Counted from the first letter of the stretch, positions 1 to 5,994 are shown. The stretch: DNA of 7,625 bases from Pseudomonadota bacterium (GCA_023458595.1 JAEWYT010000151.1:1-7625), one strand, 5' to 3'. Numbers and translations are program-made. Notes: generated by a model not told the origin, from the sequence alone.

Positions 1-1
1 G

Positions 2-70
2 ACTCTCTCGTTCAAGATCCGGGAAGAGACGTGCCGGTCCAGATCCGCGGGGACAGGGGCATGGGAATGA
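2..70 (+). CDS. possible 3' end of an upstream gene, cut by the window edge
   Basis: The frame starting at base 2 is open from the left edge and ends in a TGA at 68-70. That stop overlaps the ATG at 67-69 in the ATGA arrangement typical of translationally coupled genes, and the same overlap occurs between the ATPase and the permease further down this operon. Only 22 residues are visible, beginning TLSFKIREE, and they show no recognisable motif. In related metal-linked ABC clusters a DUF2796 periplasmic zinc-binding protein is often a neighbour, but nothing in these residues identifies one. The frame could also be open by chance in this GC-rich sequence. Confidence 0.3.
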   Translation, partial: TLSFKIREETCRSRSAGTGAWE

Positions 71-516
71 CGGGATTGAGCCGCCGCGAGGCGCTTGGCC
101 TCCTCGCCGCCCCCCTCCTGTCGATGCTCGCGCCGCCGGCCCGCGCCGCCGATCGGCTCGGCTTCGACGAGCTCTACGCGAAGTACGGCGTGCTCGGCCT
201 TGAATTCTCCGAGAAGGTCGAGACGCTCGACGGCAGCCGGGTCGCCATGCGCGGCTTCATGGCGCCGCCACTGAAGGCCGAGGCGAACTTCTTCGTGCTG
301 ACGGAGATCCCGATGTCGCTGTGCCCGTTCTGCTCCTCCGACGCGGACTGGCCCGACAACATCGTGGTCGTCTATCTCGCCCGCCGCCAGACCTTCGTCC
401 AGTTCAACGCCCCAATCGAGGCCGTCGGCGTCCTGGAGCACGGCTCCTGGACCGATCCCGGCACGGGCTTCGTCAGCCAGCTGCGTCTGCGCGATGCCGA
501 TTTCCGCACGGTCTGA
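67..516 (+). CDS. Tat-exported CPFC protein, DUF3299-like, of a metal-linked ABC operon
   Basis: A periplasmic accessory protein of about 149 residues. The N-terminus has a twin-arginine signal (SRREALGLL, residues 5-13), a hydrophobic stretch and an Ala-rich cleavage region ending near A27. The mature part shows a pattern like DUF3299 proteins: a DGSRVAMRGFMAPPL segment, a hydrophobic FFVLTEIP strand, then CPFC at residues 86-89 in place of the proline-rich motif I remember for that family, and an IVVVYL strand. The CxxC could bind a metal or form a disulfide. I chose ATG 67 because AGGGG lies 7 bases upstream and because it makes an ATGA overlap with the preceding frame. ATG 61 and GTG 31 are in-frame alternatives; GTG 31 would put 12 extra residues before the signal peptide. 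It overlaps the ATPase gene by 23 bases, so it is probably co-translated with it. The molecular function is unknown. The family match is by pattern only. Confidence 0.82.
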   Translation: MTGLSRREALGLLAAPLLSMLAPPARAADRLGFDELYAKYGVLGLEFSEKVETLDGSRVAMRGFMAPPLKAEANFFVLTEIPMSLCPFCSSDADWPDNIVVVYLARRQTFVQFNAPIEAVGVLEHGSWTDPGTGFVSQLRLRDADFRTV

Positions 517-1210
517 CGGCGACGGCATCGCGCTCGCCCTCCAAGGCGTGGCCGTGACCTATCCCGGCCTGCCGGCCCCGGTGCTCGCGATCGGCAATCT
601 GTCGATCGCGGCCGGCGAGCGTGTCGCCGTGACCGGGGCTTCCGGCTCGGGCAAGACGACGTTCCTGAACGTCGTCACCGGCCTCGAGAGGCCCGGCACG
701 GGAAGCGTGCGCTGGGCGGGCACCGATATCGCCCGGCTGTCGGAAGCAGCCCGCGACCGCTGGCGGGCGGCGAATGTCGGGCTCGTCATGCAGGATTTCC
801 ACCTCTTCGCCGGTCTCTCGGCGGTCGACAACGTGCTGTTGCCCGCGCGCCTGACCGTCGGCGCCGATACCGCGCTCAAGGAGCGCGCTCACGCGCTGCT
901 CGACCGGGTCGGACTGTCGAAACATGCGCAAGCCGTCGAGACCATGTCGCGCGGCGAGATGCAGCGCGTCGCCGTCGCCCGCGCGCTGTTGCGCCGCCCG
1001 GCAGTGATCGTCGGCGACGAGCCGACCGCGAGCCTCGATCCCGACAGCGCGGCGGCGGTCGCCGATCTGCTGCTGGAACTCGCCGGGGAGGAAGCCGCGA
1101 CCCTGATCGTCGCGACCCACGACGAGCGGCTGATAGCCCGCATGCCGCGCGTCCTGCGGCTCGTCGCCGGCCGGCCCGAGGGCGGGGCGAGGGCGGGGAT
1201 CGCCGCATGA
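494..1210 (+). CDS. ABC transporter ATP-binding protein (LolD/MacB type)
   Basis: Cytoplasmic ATPase of 238 residues, the usual length for a LolD/MacB-type nucleotide-binding subunit. The motifs appear in order: Walker A GASGSGKT (48-55), Q-loop glutamine Q100 in LVMQDFHLF, signature MSRGEMQR (151-158), Walker B VIVGDEP with D175 and catalytic E176, D-loop SLD (180-182), and H-loop H209 in ATHDE. The signature departs from canonical LSGGQ/LSGGE: Leu is Met and the third position is Arg. The gene begins inside the end of the CPFC-protein gene, and its stop overlaps the permease start as ATGA (1207-1210). The ATPase is therefore expected to pair with that permease. Proteins of this type power mechanotransmission by FtsX/MacB-like permeases rather than classical channel import. 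The substrate cannot be read from the sequence; the neighbours suggest a role linked to zinc or another transition metal. Confidence 0.93.
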   Translation: MPISARSDGDGIALALQGVAVTYPGLPAPVLAIGNLSIAAGERVAVTGASGSGKTTFLNVVTGLERPGTGSVRWAGTDIARLSEAARDRWRAANVGLVMQDFHLFAGLSAVDNVLLPARLTVGADTALKERAHALLDRVGLSKHAQAVETMSRGEMQRVAVARALLRRPAVIVGDEPTASLDPDSAAAVADLLLELAGEEAATLIVATHDERLIARMPRVLRLVAGRPEGGARAGIAA

Positions 1211-2481
1211 TCCGCTTCGTCCTCGCCGACCTGAGGCGCCTGTGGGCCGGTTCGCTGGTCGTCGTGCTGCTCGTCGCGCTGGCGACCGCGCTCGGCGTCG
1301 CCGTGACGCTGCAGGAGCGGGCGCTCCGGCTCGGCAGCGCGCGTGCCGCCGAGCATTTCGACCTCGTGGTCGGCGCGGCGGGAAGCGAGACGCAGCTCGT
1401 GCTCTCGTCCGTCTTCCTGCAGCCCGCGCCGCTGCCGCTCGCCTCGGGCTCGGTGCTCGCCCGCCTCTCGCGGGACCCGCGCGTCGCCTGGGCGGCACCG
1501 GTCGGCTTCGGCGACTTCTTTCAAGGCTATCCGATCGTCGGCACCACCGCGCCGCTGGTGGAGGCGGCCGGCGGCGCGGGCCTCGCGTCGGGCCGGCTGT
1601 TCGAGGCGGCCGACGAGGCCGTGATCGGCGCCGATGTCGCCCTGCCGGTCGGCGCCGTCGTCAAGCCGATGCATGGGCTGCCGGAGGAGGGGGGTCATAC
1701 CCACACCGAGATCGCCTACACCGTCGTCGGCCGTGCCGCCCCGTCCGGAACCCCGTGGGACCGCGCGATCCTGGTGCCGATCGAGGCGGTCTGGGCGCTG
1801 CACGGCATGGGACAGCACGAGCACGCGGAAGGCGAGGACCACGGGCACGAGGAGGCGGACCCGGAGGCGGCGGAACACGACCACGACCACGTCCCCCGCT
1901 TCCCGCTGACCATCGCCCGCCTCGGCGGTCCCTGGGACGAGCACGCGCCGGGCGTCCCGGCGGTCCTGGTGAAGCCCGCCTCGATCGCCGATGCCTATCG
2001 TCTGCGCCAGGAATACCGGACCGAAACGACGCTCGCCGTCTTCCCCGGCGAAGTGCTGACGCGCCTCTACGCGACGCTCGGCGACGCCCGCAAGGTGCTG
2101 ACCTGGATCGCGGCGGGCGCGCAGGGCCTGGTTGCCGCGGCGATCGCGCTGATCGCCGTCGTCCGTGTCGGCCAGCGCCGCAGGCAGATCGGCGCGCTGC
2201 GGGCGCTCGGCGCGCCCCGCCGGGCGGTCTTCGCGATCGTCTGGGTGGAGATCTTCGCGCTCGTCGCCGCCGGCATCGGCCTCGGCTTCGCGATCGGCTA
2301 CGCCGCCTCGCTCGCCCTCTCGCGGCAATTCACCGGCGAGAGCGGCGTCGTCCTGCCGGTCGGCTTCGACCGGGCCGATCTCGTGTTCGCCGCCGTCCTG
2401 CTCGCAGCCGCCGCGGCGCTCACCACCCTGCCGGCCGTGCTGGCCTACCGTCAGCCTGCCGCGGCCGCGCTGCGCGGGTGA
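1207..2481 (+). CDS. FtsX/MacB-family ABC permease with His-rich periplasmic stretch
   Basis: Inner-membrane subunit of 424 residues with the FtsX/MacB layout. There is one N-terminal membrane segment (about 12-34), a periplasmic domain of about 260 residues, and three C-terminal segments (about 300-321, 340-366, 391-414). Between the second and third lies VRVGQRRRQIGALRALGA, the cytoplasmic coupling segment typical of the family. The periplasmic domain contains an acidic, histidine-rich run at residues 199-228 with nine His (199, 204, 206, 212, 214, 224, 226, 228 within it, including HDHDH), plus HTH at 164-166. Such stretches usually bind zinc or similar metals. The start overlaps the ATPase stop (ATGA), so one complex with that ATPase is expected. 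A PA4065-like metal-linked function is inferred from gene content and the His stretch. A MacB- or LolC-like export or lipoprotein function is the alternative. Confidence 0.9.
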   Translation: MIRFVLADLRRLWAGSLVVVLLVALATALGVAVTLQERALRLGSARAAEHFDLVVGAAGSETQLVLSSVFLQPAPLPLASGSVLARLSRDPRVAWAAPVGFGDFFQGYPIVGTTAPLVEAAGGAGLASGRLFEAADEAVIGADVALPVGAVVKPMHGLPEEGGHTHTEIAYTVVGRAAPSGTPWDRAILVPIEAVWALHGMGQHEHAEGEDHGHEEADPEAAEHDHDHVPRFPLTIARLGGPWDEHAPGVPAVLVKPASIADAYRLRQEYRTETTLAVFPGEVLTRLYATLGDARKVLTWIAAGAQGLVAAAIALIAVVRVGQRRRQIGALRALGAPRRAVFAIVWVEIFALVAAGIGLGFAIGYAASLALSRQFTGESGVVLPVGFDRADLVFAAVLLAAAAALTTLPAVLAYRQPAAAALRG

Positions 2482-2483
2482 GC

Positions 2484-2501
2484 GGCGGCCCCCCGGTCGC
2501 C
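2484..2501 (+). terminator. GC hairpin after the permease stop, probable operon end
   Basis: GGCGGCC (2484-2490) pairs with GGTCGCC (2495-2501) across a CCCC loop: seven pairs, one of them G-U. It begins three bases after the permease stop codon and is followed by TCTT, which is a poor U-tract. Position and stability suggest a transcript end or a 3' stabilising stem. Confidence 0.4.
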
Positions 2502-2659
2502 TCTTAGGACTTCAGTCGCGGCATACGCGTGCGGCAGTCATGTGGCCCTCGCGGTGCCGGAGTCCTCCCCGGGGCTCGAATCTTACGGCATTTTCACCCA
2601 CCGCCCCCCGATTCCGCGCTATGGGTTGGCCCGAAGATTTCCTCGGAAGGCTCGTTGCC

Positions 2660-3916
2660 ATGTACAAATCCTTTTTCCCGAACCCGAAGTTGTTCTTCAT
2701 CTCCGTGATCGCCTGGATCGGCGTGGCGGTCGCCGTCTGGTACACGGTCGGCGTCGATATCGGCGCCTGGCTCGGTTTCCCGCCCGAGCCGCCGGAAGCG
2801 GAACCGGCGCTCGGCCTGTCCCATTTCGTGACGCCCCAGTTCATCTGGTTCTACATCTACTATTTCTTCTTCGTCGCCGTTTTCTCGGCCTTCTGGTTCG
2901 TTTTCTCGCCGCACCGCTGGCAGTGGTGGGCGATCCCCGGCTCCTCGCTGATCCTGTTCTCGACGTATTTCAGCGTTCAGGTCTCGGTCGCCATCAACAA
3001 CTGGCGCCGGCCCTTCTTCGATGATGTGCAGAACGCGCTGTCCGACAATTCGACGACGACGGCGGCCGATCTGTATGCGCTGATAATGATCTTCGCGCAG
3101 ATCGCCTTCCTGTGGGTCGGCATCTACGTGCTCACCCGCTTCTTCGTCAGCCACTACATCTTCCGCTGGCGCACGGCGATGAACGACTACTACATGTCGC
3201 GATGGCCCGAGGTGCGCACCATCGAGGGCGCGGCCCAGCGCGTCCAGGAGGACACGATGCGCTTCGCCTCGATCATGGAGGATCTGGGCGTCTCGGTCGT
3301 CGACTCGGTGATGACGCTGTTCGCGTTCCTGCCCGTCCTGTTCTCGCTGTCGAGCTACGTCTCGGAACTCCCCGTGGTCGGCCAGATCGCAGCGCCCCTG
3401 TTCTGGGCGGCGATCTTCTGGTCGATCTTCGGCACGATCCTGCTCGCCGTCGCCGGCATAAGGCTGCCGGGCCTCAACTTCCGCAATCAGCGCGTCGAGG
3501 CGGCCTATCGGAAGGAACTCGTCTACGGCGAGGACGATCCCCAGCGCGCCCAGCCGATGACGGTCATCGACCTCTTCGACCATGTGCGGACGAACTACTT
3601 CCGCCTCTATTTCCACTACGCCTATTTCAACATGTTCCGCGGCATGTACCTGCAGGCCGACAACATCTTCGCCTATCTGATCCTGATCCCGACCATCGCC
3701 GCCGGCACCATCACCTTCGGCATCCTGCAGCAGATACTCACCGCCTTCGGGCAGGTGTCGGGCTCGTTCCAGTATCTGGTCAATTCTTGGACGACGATCA
3801 TCGAGCTGCTTTCGATCCAGAAGCGCCTCGCCTCGTTCGAGGCCGCCTTCGAGGGCCGCGAGCTGCCCGATATCGACAGGGAATACCTGGCGCGCGGCAA
3901 ACCGGCGGAAGCCTGA
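2660..3916 (+). CDS. sbmA/bacA: SbmA/BacA-family peptide transporter
   Basis: Inner-membrane protein of 418 residues, close to E. coli SbmA (406) and rhizobial BacA (about 420). These homodimeric, proton-driven transporters take up proline-rich antimicrobial peptides, microcins and bleomycin-like compounds. BacA is also needed for chronic host infection and legume symbiosis and affects very-long-chain fatty acid lipid A. Recognisable segments are MYKSFFPNPKLFF at the N-terminus (E. coli MFKSFFPKP), FRWRTAMNDYYM (168-179), IEGAAQRVQEDTMRFA (188-203), RVEAAYRKELVYGEDD (278-293), NYFRLYFHYAYFN (312-324) and QYLVNSWTT. No ATPase domain is attached, which excludes the ABC-fused BacA relatives. ATG 2660 is chosen because the protein then begins exactly like SbmA and GGAAGG (2645-2650) lies 9 bases upstream. 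An in-frame ATG at 2621 and the long open frame further upstream are non-native extensions. It sits 178 bases after the ABC operon, behind a hairpin, so it is probably a separate transcript. Confidence 0.95.
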   Translation: MYKSFFPNPKLFFISVIAWIGVAVAVWYTVGVDIGAWLGFPPEPPEAEPALGLSHFVTPQFIWFYIYYFFFVAVFSAFWFVFSPHRWQWWAIPGSSLILFSTYFSVQVSVAINNWRRPFFDDVQNALSDNSTTTAADLYALIMIFAQIAFLWVGIYVLTRFFVSHYIFRWRTAMNDYYMSRWPEVRTIEGAAQRVQEDTMRFASIMEDLGVSVVDSVMTLFAFLPVLFSLSSYVSELPVVGQIAAPLFWAAIFWSIFGTILLAVAGIRLPGLNFRNQRVEAAYRKELVYGEDDPQRAQPMTVIDLFDHVRTNYFRLYFHYAYFNMFRGMYLQADNIFAYLILIPTIAAGTITFGILQQILTAFGQVSGSFQYLVNSWTTIIELLSIQKRLASFEAAFEGRELPDIDREYLARGKPAEA

Positions 3917-3954
3917 CGCGAGACTGGAGGAAGCGCCGGGCGAACGGCTGCGCG

Positions 3955-3981
3955 CCGCCTGCGACGGGTGGTCGCGGGCGG
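3955..3981 (+). terminator. strong 11-bp stem-loop downstream of the sbmA/bacA gene
   Basis: CCGCCTGCGAC (3955-3965) pairs with GTCGCGGGCGG (3971-3981) across a GGGTG loop: eleven consecutive pairs, one of them U-G. It lies 38 bases after the transporter stop. There is no U-tract directly behind it. A second short hairpin, CCGG-CGCC-CCGG at 3994-4005, is followed by TTCTTT and might complete a terminator. The call as a transcript end is inference; the stem itself is plain in the sequence. Confidence 0.5.
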
Positions 3982-4017
3982 AGCCTGTCGGACCCGGCGC
4001 CCCGGTTCTTTCAGTGT

Positions 4018-4050
4018 CTGTTAACAGCGTAGCCGGATCATCTTAACCAT
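4018..4050 (+). promoter_or_regulatory. palindrome and TTAACCAT box upstream of the split-receptor operon
   Basis: CTGTTAACAG at 4018-4027 is a perfect 10-bp palindrome. TTAACCAT at 4043-4050 matches the half-site motif associated with the alphaproteobacterial cell-cycle and motility regulator CtrA. The two TTAAC cores are 22 bp apart, two helical turns, on the same strand. They lie about 80-110 bases before the PAS gene, where a promoter is expected, and stand out as AT-rich in a GC-rich region. CtrA control of chemotaxis genes is common in this class, but a full TTAA-N7-TTAA site is absent, so this remains a suggestion. Confidence 0.3.
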
Positions 4051-4127
4051 ACGGGATCCGCGCGGGCCCGGCCTCGTTGGCCCGGCCTGTCGCGTTGACC
4101 CGCGTGGAGGGAACAAAGGGGGGCGCC

Positions 4128-4652
4128 ATGCCCAGGGAAACGCTGCTCACCGGCGTCGAGCGAACGTTCGAGCCGGGCGAGATCATTGTCTCGAAGACCG
4201 ACCTCAAGGGCCGGATCACATATGCCAATCGCGTCTTCCTGCGCCTTGCGGGATACGACGAGCGCGACGTTCTCGGCGCGCCGCACAGCATCATCCGCCA
4301 TCCGGACATGCCGCGCTGCGTCTTCAAGCTCTTGTGGGACACGATCGCCGCAGGCAGCGAGATCTTCGCCTACGTGGTGAACCGCTCGCGCAACGGCGAT
4401 CACTACTGGGTGTTCGCGCACGTTACGCCGAGCTTCGACACGAACGGCGCCATCAACGGCTACCACTCCAATCGCCGCGTGCCGGACATGAACATCGTCA
4501 CGAACTCGATCGTGCCTCTCTACCGGACGCTTCTTGCCGAAGAGCAATCCGTGAAGAACGCCAAGAAGGGGATGGCCAAGGCAACGCAGACACTCGTCGG
4601 CCTGCTCGCCGACCACAAGGTCCAGTATGATGAATTCGTTCTCTCTCTTTAA
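4128..4652 (+). CDS. Aer-type PAS protein, CetB-like sensor half of a split energy-taxis receptor
   Basis: Soluble cytoplasmic protein of 174 residues: a single PAS domain (about 10-125) plus a C-terminal helical tail. From memory it aligns with E. coli Aer from residue 25 to beyond 95 without a gap: TDL (24-26), N34, GY (42-43), H53, RHPDMP (57-62), F66, W70, NR (85-86) and NGDHYWV (89-95) fall at identical numbers. Aer uses this domain to bind FAD and sense redox or electron-transport state. W79 of Aer is Ile79 here. The start at 4128 reproduces Aer numbering, with an AAAGGGGGG run just upstream; an in-frame ATG at 4077 is less likely. There is no membrane segment, HAMP or signalling domain. 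Those lie in the next gene, which starts inside the end of this one (26-base overlap, different frame). The two should form one receptor, as CetB and CetA do in Campylobacter jejuni. Confidence 0.92.
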   Translation: MPRETLLTGVERTFEPGEIIVSKTDLKGRITYANRVFLRLAGYDERDVLGAPHSIIRHPDMPRCVFKLLWDTIAAGSEIFAYVVNRSRNGDHYWVFAHVTPSFDTNGAINGYHSNRRVPDMNIVTNSIVPLYRTLLAEEQSVKNAKKGMAKATQTLVGLLADHKVQYDEFVLSL

Positions 4653-5958
4653 CGACCGGCTGAAGGCCGCCCGGATCGCCATCGCGGCGACCGCCGTCAC
4701 CGGCGCCGCCGCCGTCGTCTCGCCGTGGATCGCCTCGTCGGCGTTCGTCGTCGCGCTCAGCGTCCTCACGGTCGCCGCCGCCGCGCTCGCGATGTGGTTC
4801 GTTCATGGCGTTTCCCGCGACATACGCCGCGCCACCGAAATCGCCGGCAGGCTCGCCAACGGCGACTTCTCCGTCCGCATCACGAATATCCAGGACACCG
4901 GCGAGATCGGCACGCTTCAGTGGGCCGTCAACGACATGACCGACTACGTCGACGCCTTCATCCGCGAGGCGAGCGCGGCGATGGACTACGTGAGCCGCAA
5001 CCAGTATTTCCGCCGCATCCTGGAGAACGGCATGCACGGCTCGCTGCTGCACGGTTCGCGCGTCATCAACCGCGCGACCGAGGCGGTCGAGAAGAAGATG
5101 AAGGGGTTTGTCGACGTCGCGACGGATTTCGACACCTCGCTGAAGGCCGTCGTCAGCGACCTCAACGCCTCTATCGGCACGTTGAGCGATTCCACCGGCA
5201 ACCTGAACGTGGTGGTGTCCTCGACCCGGTCGAGCGTCGATGGCGCCGTCGGCAAGTCCGGTTCGGCCTCCTCGGGCACGCAGTCGATATCCTCGGCCGC
5301 CGAGGAGATGTCGGCCTCCATCGCCGAGATCAGCCGGCAGGTCACCCACACCCAGGCGATCGCCGCCCGCGCCGTTACCGAGGCCAACGAGTCCCGCGAA
5401 GCGGTCCATGAGCTCGTCGGTGCATCGGACAAGATCGGCGAGATCGTCTCCGTCATCACGCAGATCGCCGGCCAGACCAATCTGCTGGCACTGAATGCCA
5501 CGATCGAGGCCGCCCGCGCCGGCGAGCAGGGCAAGGGCTTCGCGGTCGTCGCCGCCGAGGTCAAGCAGCTCGCCTCCGAGACGGCCAAGGCGACGCAGGA
5601 GATCGAGGAACTCATCGGCGCCATCCAGTCGGTGACCGAGCGTGTCGCCGGCGCCTTCACGTCCATCGGCGGCGTCGTCGAGGAGGTGAACGGCTCGACG
5701 ACGGTCGTCGCCGCGGCGATCGAGGAGCAGAGCGCCGCCGCTCGCGAGATCGCCTCGTCGAGCGAGCGCGCCGCCTCAGGGGTCTCCGGCATGGCGGCCG
5801 ATGTCCACGAAGTCGGCCAGAGCATCGCCATGGCCGGCGAGGCGGCCGATCAGGTGGCGGCCGTCACCGACCAGCTCTCCAGCGATGTGACCGCGAGGAT
5901 CACCAACCTGCTCGGCAGCATGGACAGCTTCATGACGGAGCTGCGCAAGATCGCCTGA
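4627..5958 (+). CDS. methyl-accepting chemotaxis protein, CetA-like transducer half of a split Aer
   Basis: Chemoreceptor of 443 residues. Two hydrophobic segments (about 15-33 and 38-60) form a hairpin with almost no periplasmic loop, so no external ligand domain exists, as in Aer. Next comes a HAMP domain (about 61-112, with GDFSVRI and GEIGTLQWAVNDM), a second HAMP-like unit (about 114-158), then a long coiled-coil signalling domain. The tip motif QIAGQTNLLALNATIEAARA (279-298) keeps E294, R297 and E300. Glu pairs in methylation-like contexts sit at 226/227 (AAEEMSAS) and 366/367 (AAIEEQSA), symmetric about residue 296-297, so the hairpin is complete. There is no C-terminal NWETF-like CheR tether. 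AAGG (4617-4620) precedes the ATG by 6 bases; a second ATG follows at 4630. It should couple to CheA/CheW in the cytoplasm and take its redox signal from the overlapping upstream PAS protein. Confidence 0.95.
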   Translation: MMNSFSLFNDRLKAARIAIAATAVTGAAAVVSPWIASSAFVVALSVLTVAAAALAMWFVHGVSRDIRRATEIAGRLANGDFSVRITNIQDTGEIGTLQWAVNDMTDYVDAFIREASAAMDYVSRNQYFRRILENGMHGSLLHGSRVINRATEAVEKKMKGFVDVATDFDTSLKAVVSDLNASIGTLSDSTGNLNVVVSSTRSSVDGAVGKSGSASSGTQSISSAAEEMSASIAEISRQVTHTQAIAARAVTEANESREAVHELVGASDKIGEIVSVITQIAGQTNLLALNATIEAARAGEQGKGFAVVAAEVKQLASETAKATQEIEELIGAIQSVTERVAGAFTSIGGVVEEVNGSTTVVAAAIEEQSAAAREIASSSERAASGVSGMAADVHEVGQSIAMAGEAADQVAAVTDQLSSDVTARITNLLGSMDSFMTELRKIA

Positions 5959-5959
5959 T

Positions 5960-5973
5960 TTCGCGTAGGCGAA
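5960..5973. other. short hairpin between convergent genes
   Basis: TTCGC (5960-5964) and GCGAA (5969-5973) form a 5-bp stem with a GTAG loop in the 36 bases between the chemoreceptor stop and the lipoprotein stop. An alternative pairing, TCGCC (5951-5955) with GGCGA (5968-5972), competes with it. There is no U-tract on either side. It may serve as a weak bidirectional terminator; the evidence is thin. Confidence 0.2.
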
Positions 5974-5994
5974 GGCGCGCCGCTGCCGGCATCC

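Noticed and set aside
473..1498. Minus-strand frame of 341 codons opposite the ATPase
   Set aside because: Low-complexity Arg/Ala composition, antisense to a gene with all ABC motifs.
889..2328. Long minus-strand open frame (479 codons) opposite the ATPase and permease
   Set aside because: Its translation is Arg/Asp/Gly-rich without motifs, and it lies antisense to two genes with complete family signatures. This is the usual antisense openness of high-GC genes.
1242..2507. Plus-strand open frame of 421 codons overlapping the permease in another frame
   Set aside because: Extremely Arg/Gly-rich product with no hydrophobic segments; a shifted-frame shadow of the permease.
2165..2659. In-frame extension of the sbmA/bacA gene back into the permease gene
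   Set aside because: The extension is Arg/Ser/Pro-rich and overlaps the permease; SbmA homology, the family-like N-terminus and GGAAGG place the start at 2660.
2594..3616. Minus-strand frame of 340 codons opposite the sbmA/bacA gene
   Set aside because: Charged low-complexity product, antisense to a clearly conserved transporter.
4065..4088. Direct repeat GGCCCGGCCT at 4065-4074 and 4079-4088
   Set aside because: Short GC-only repeat likely by chance; no known regulator motif matches it.
4986..5831. Minus-strand frame of 281 codons opposite the chemoreceptor
   Set aside because: Ser/Ala-rich mirror of the coiled-coil repeats of the chemoreceptor; no motif.
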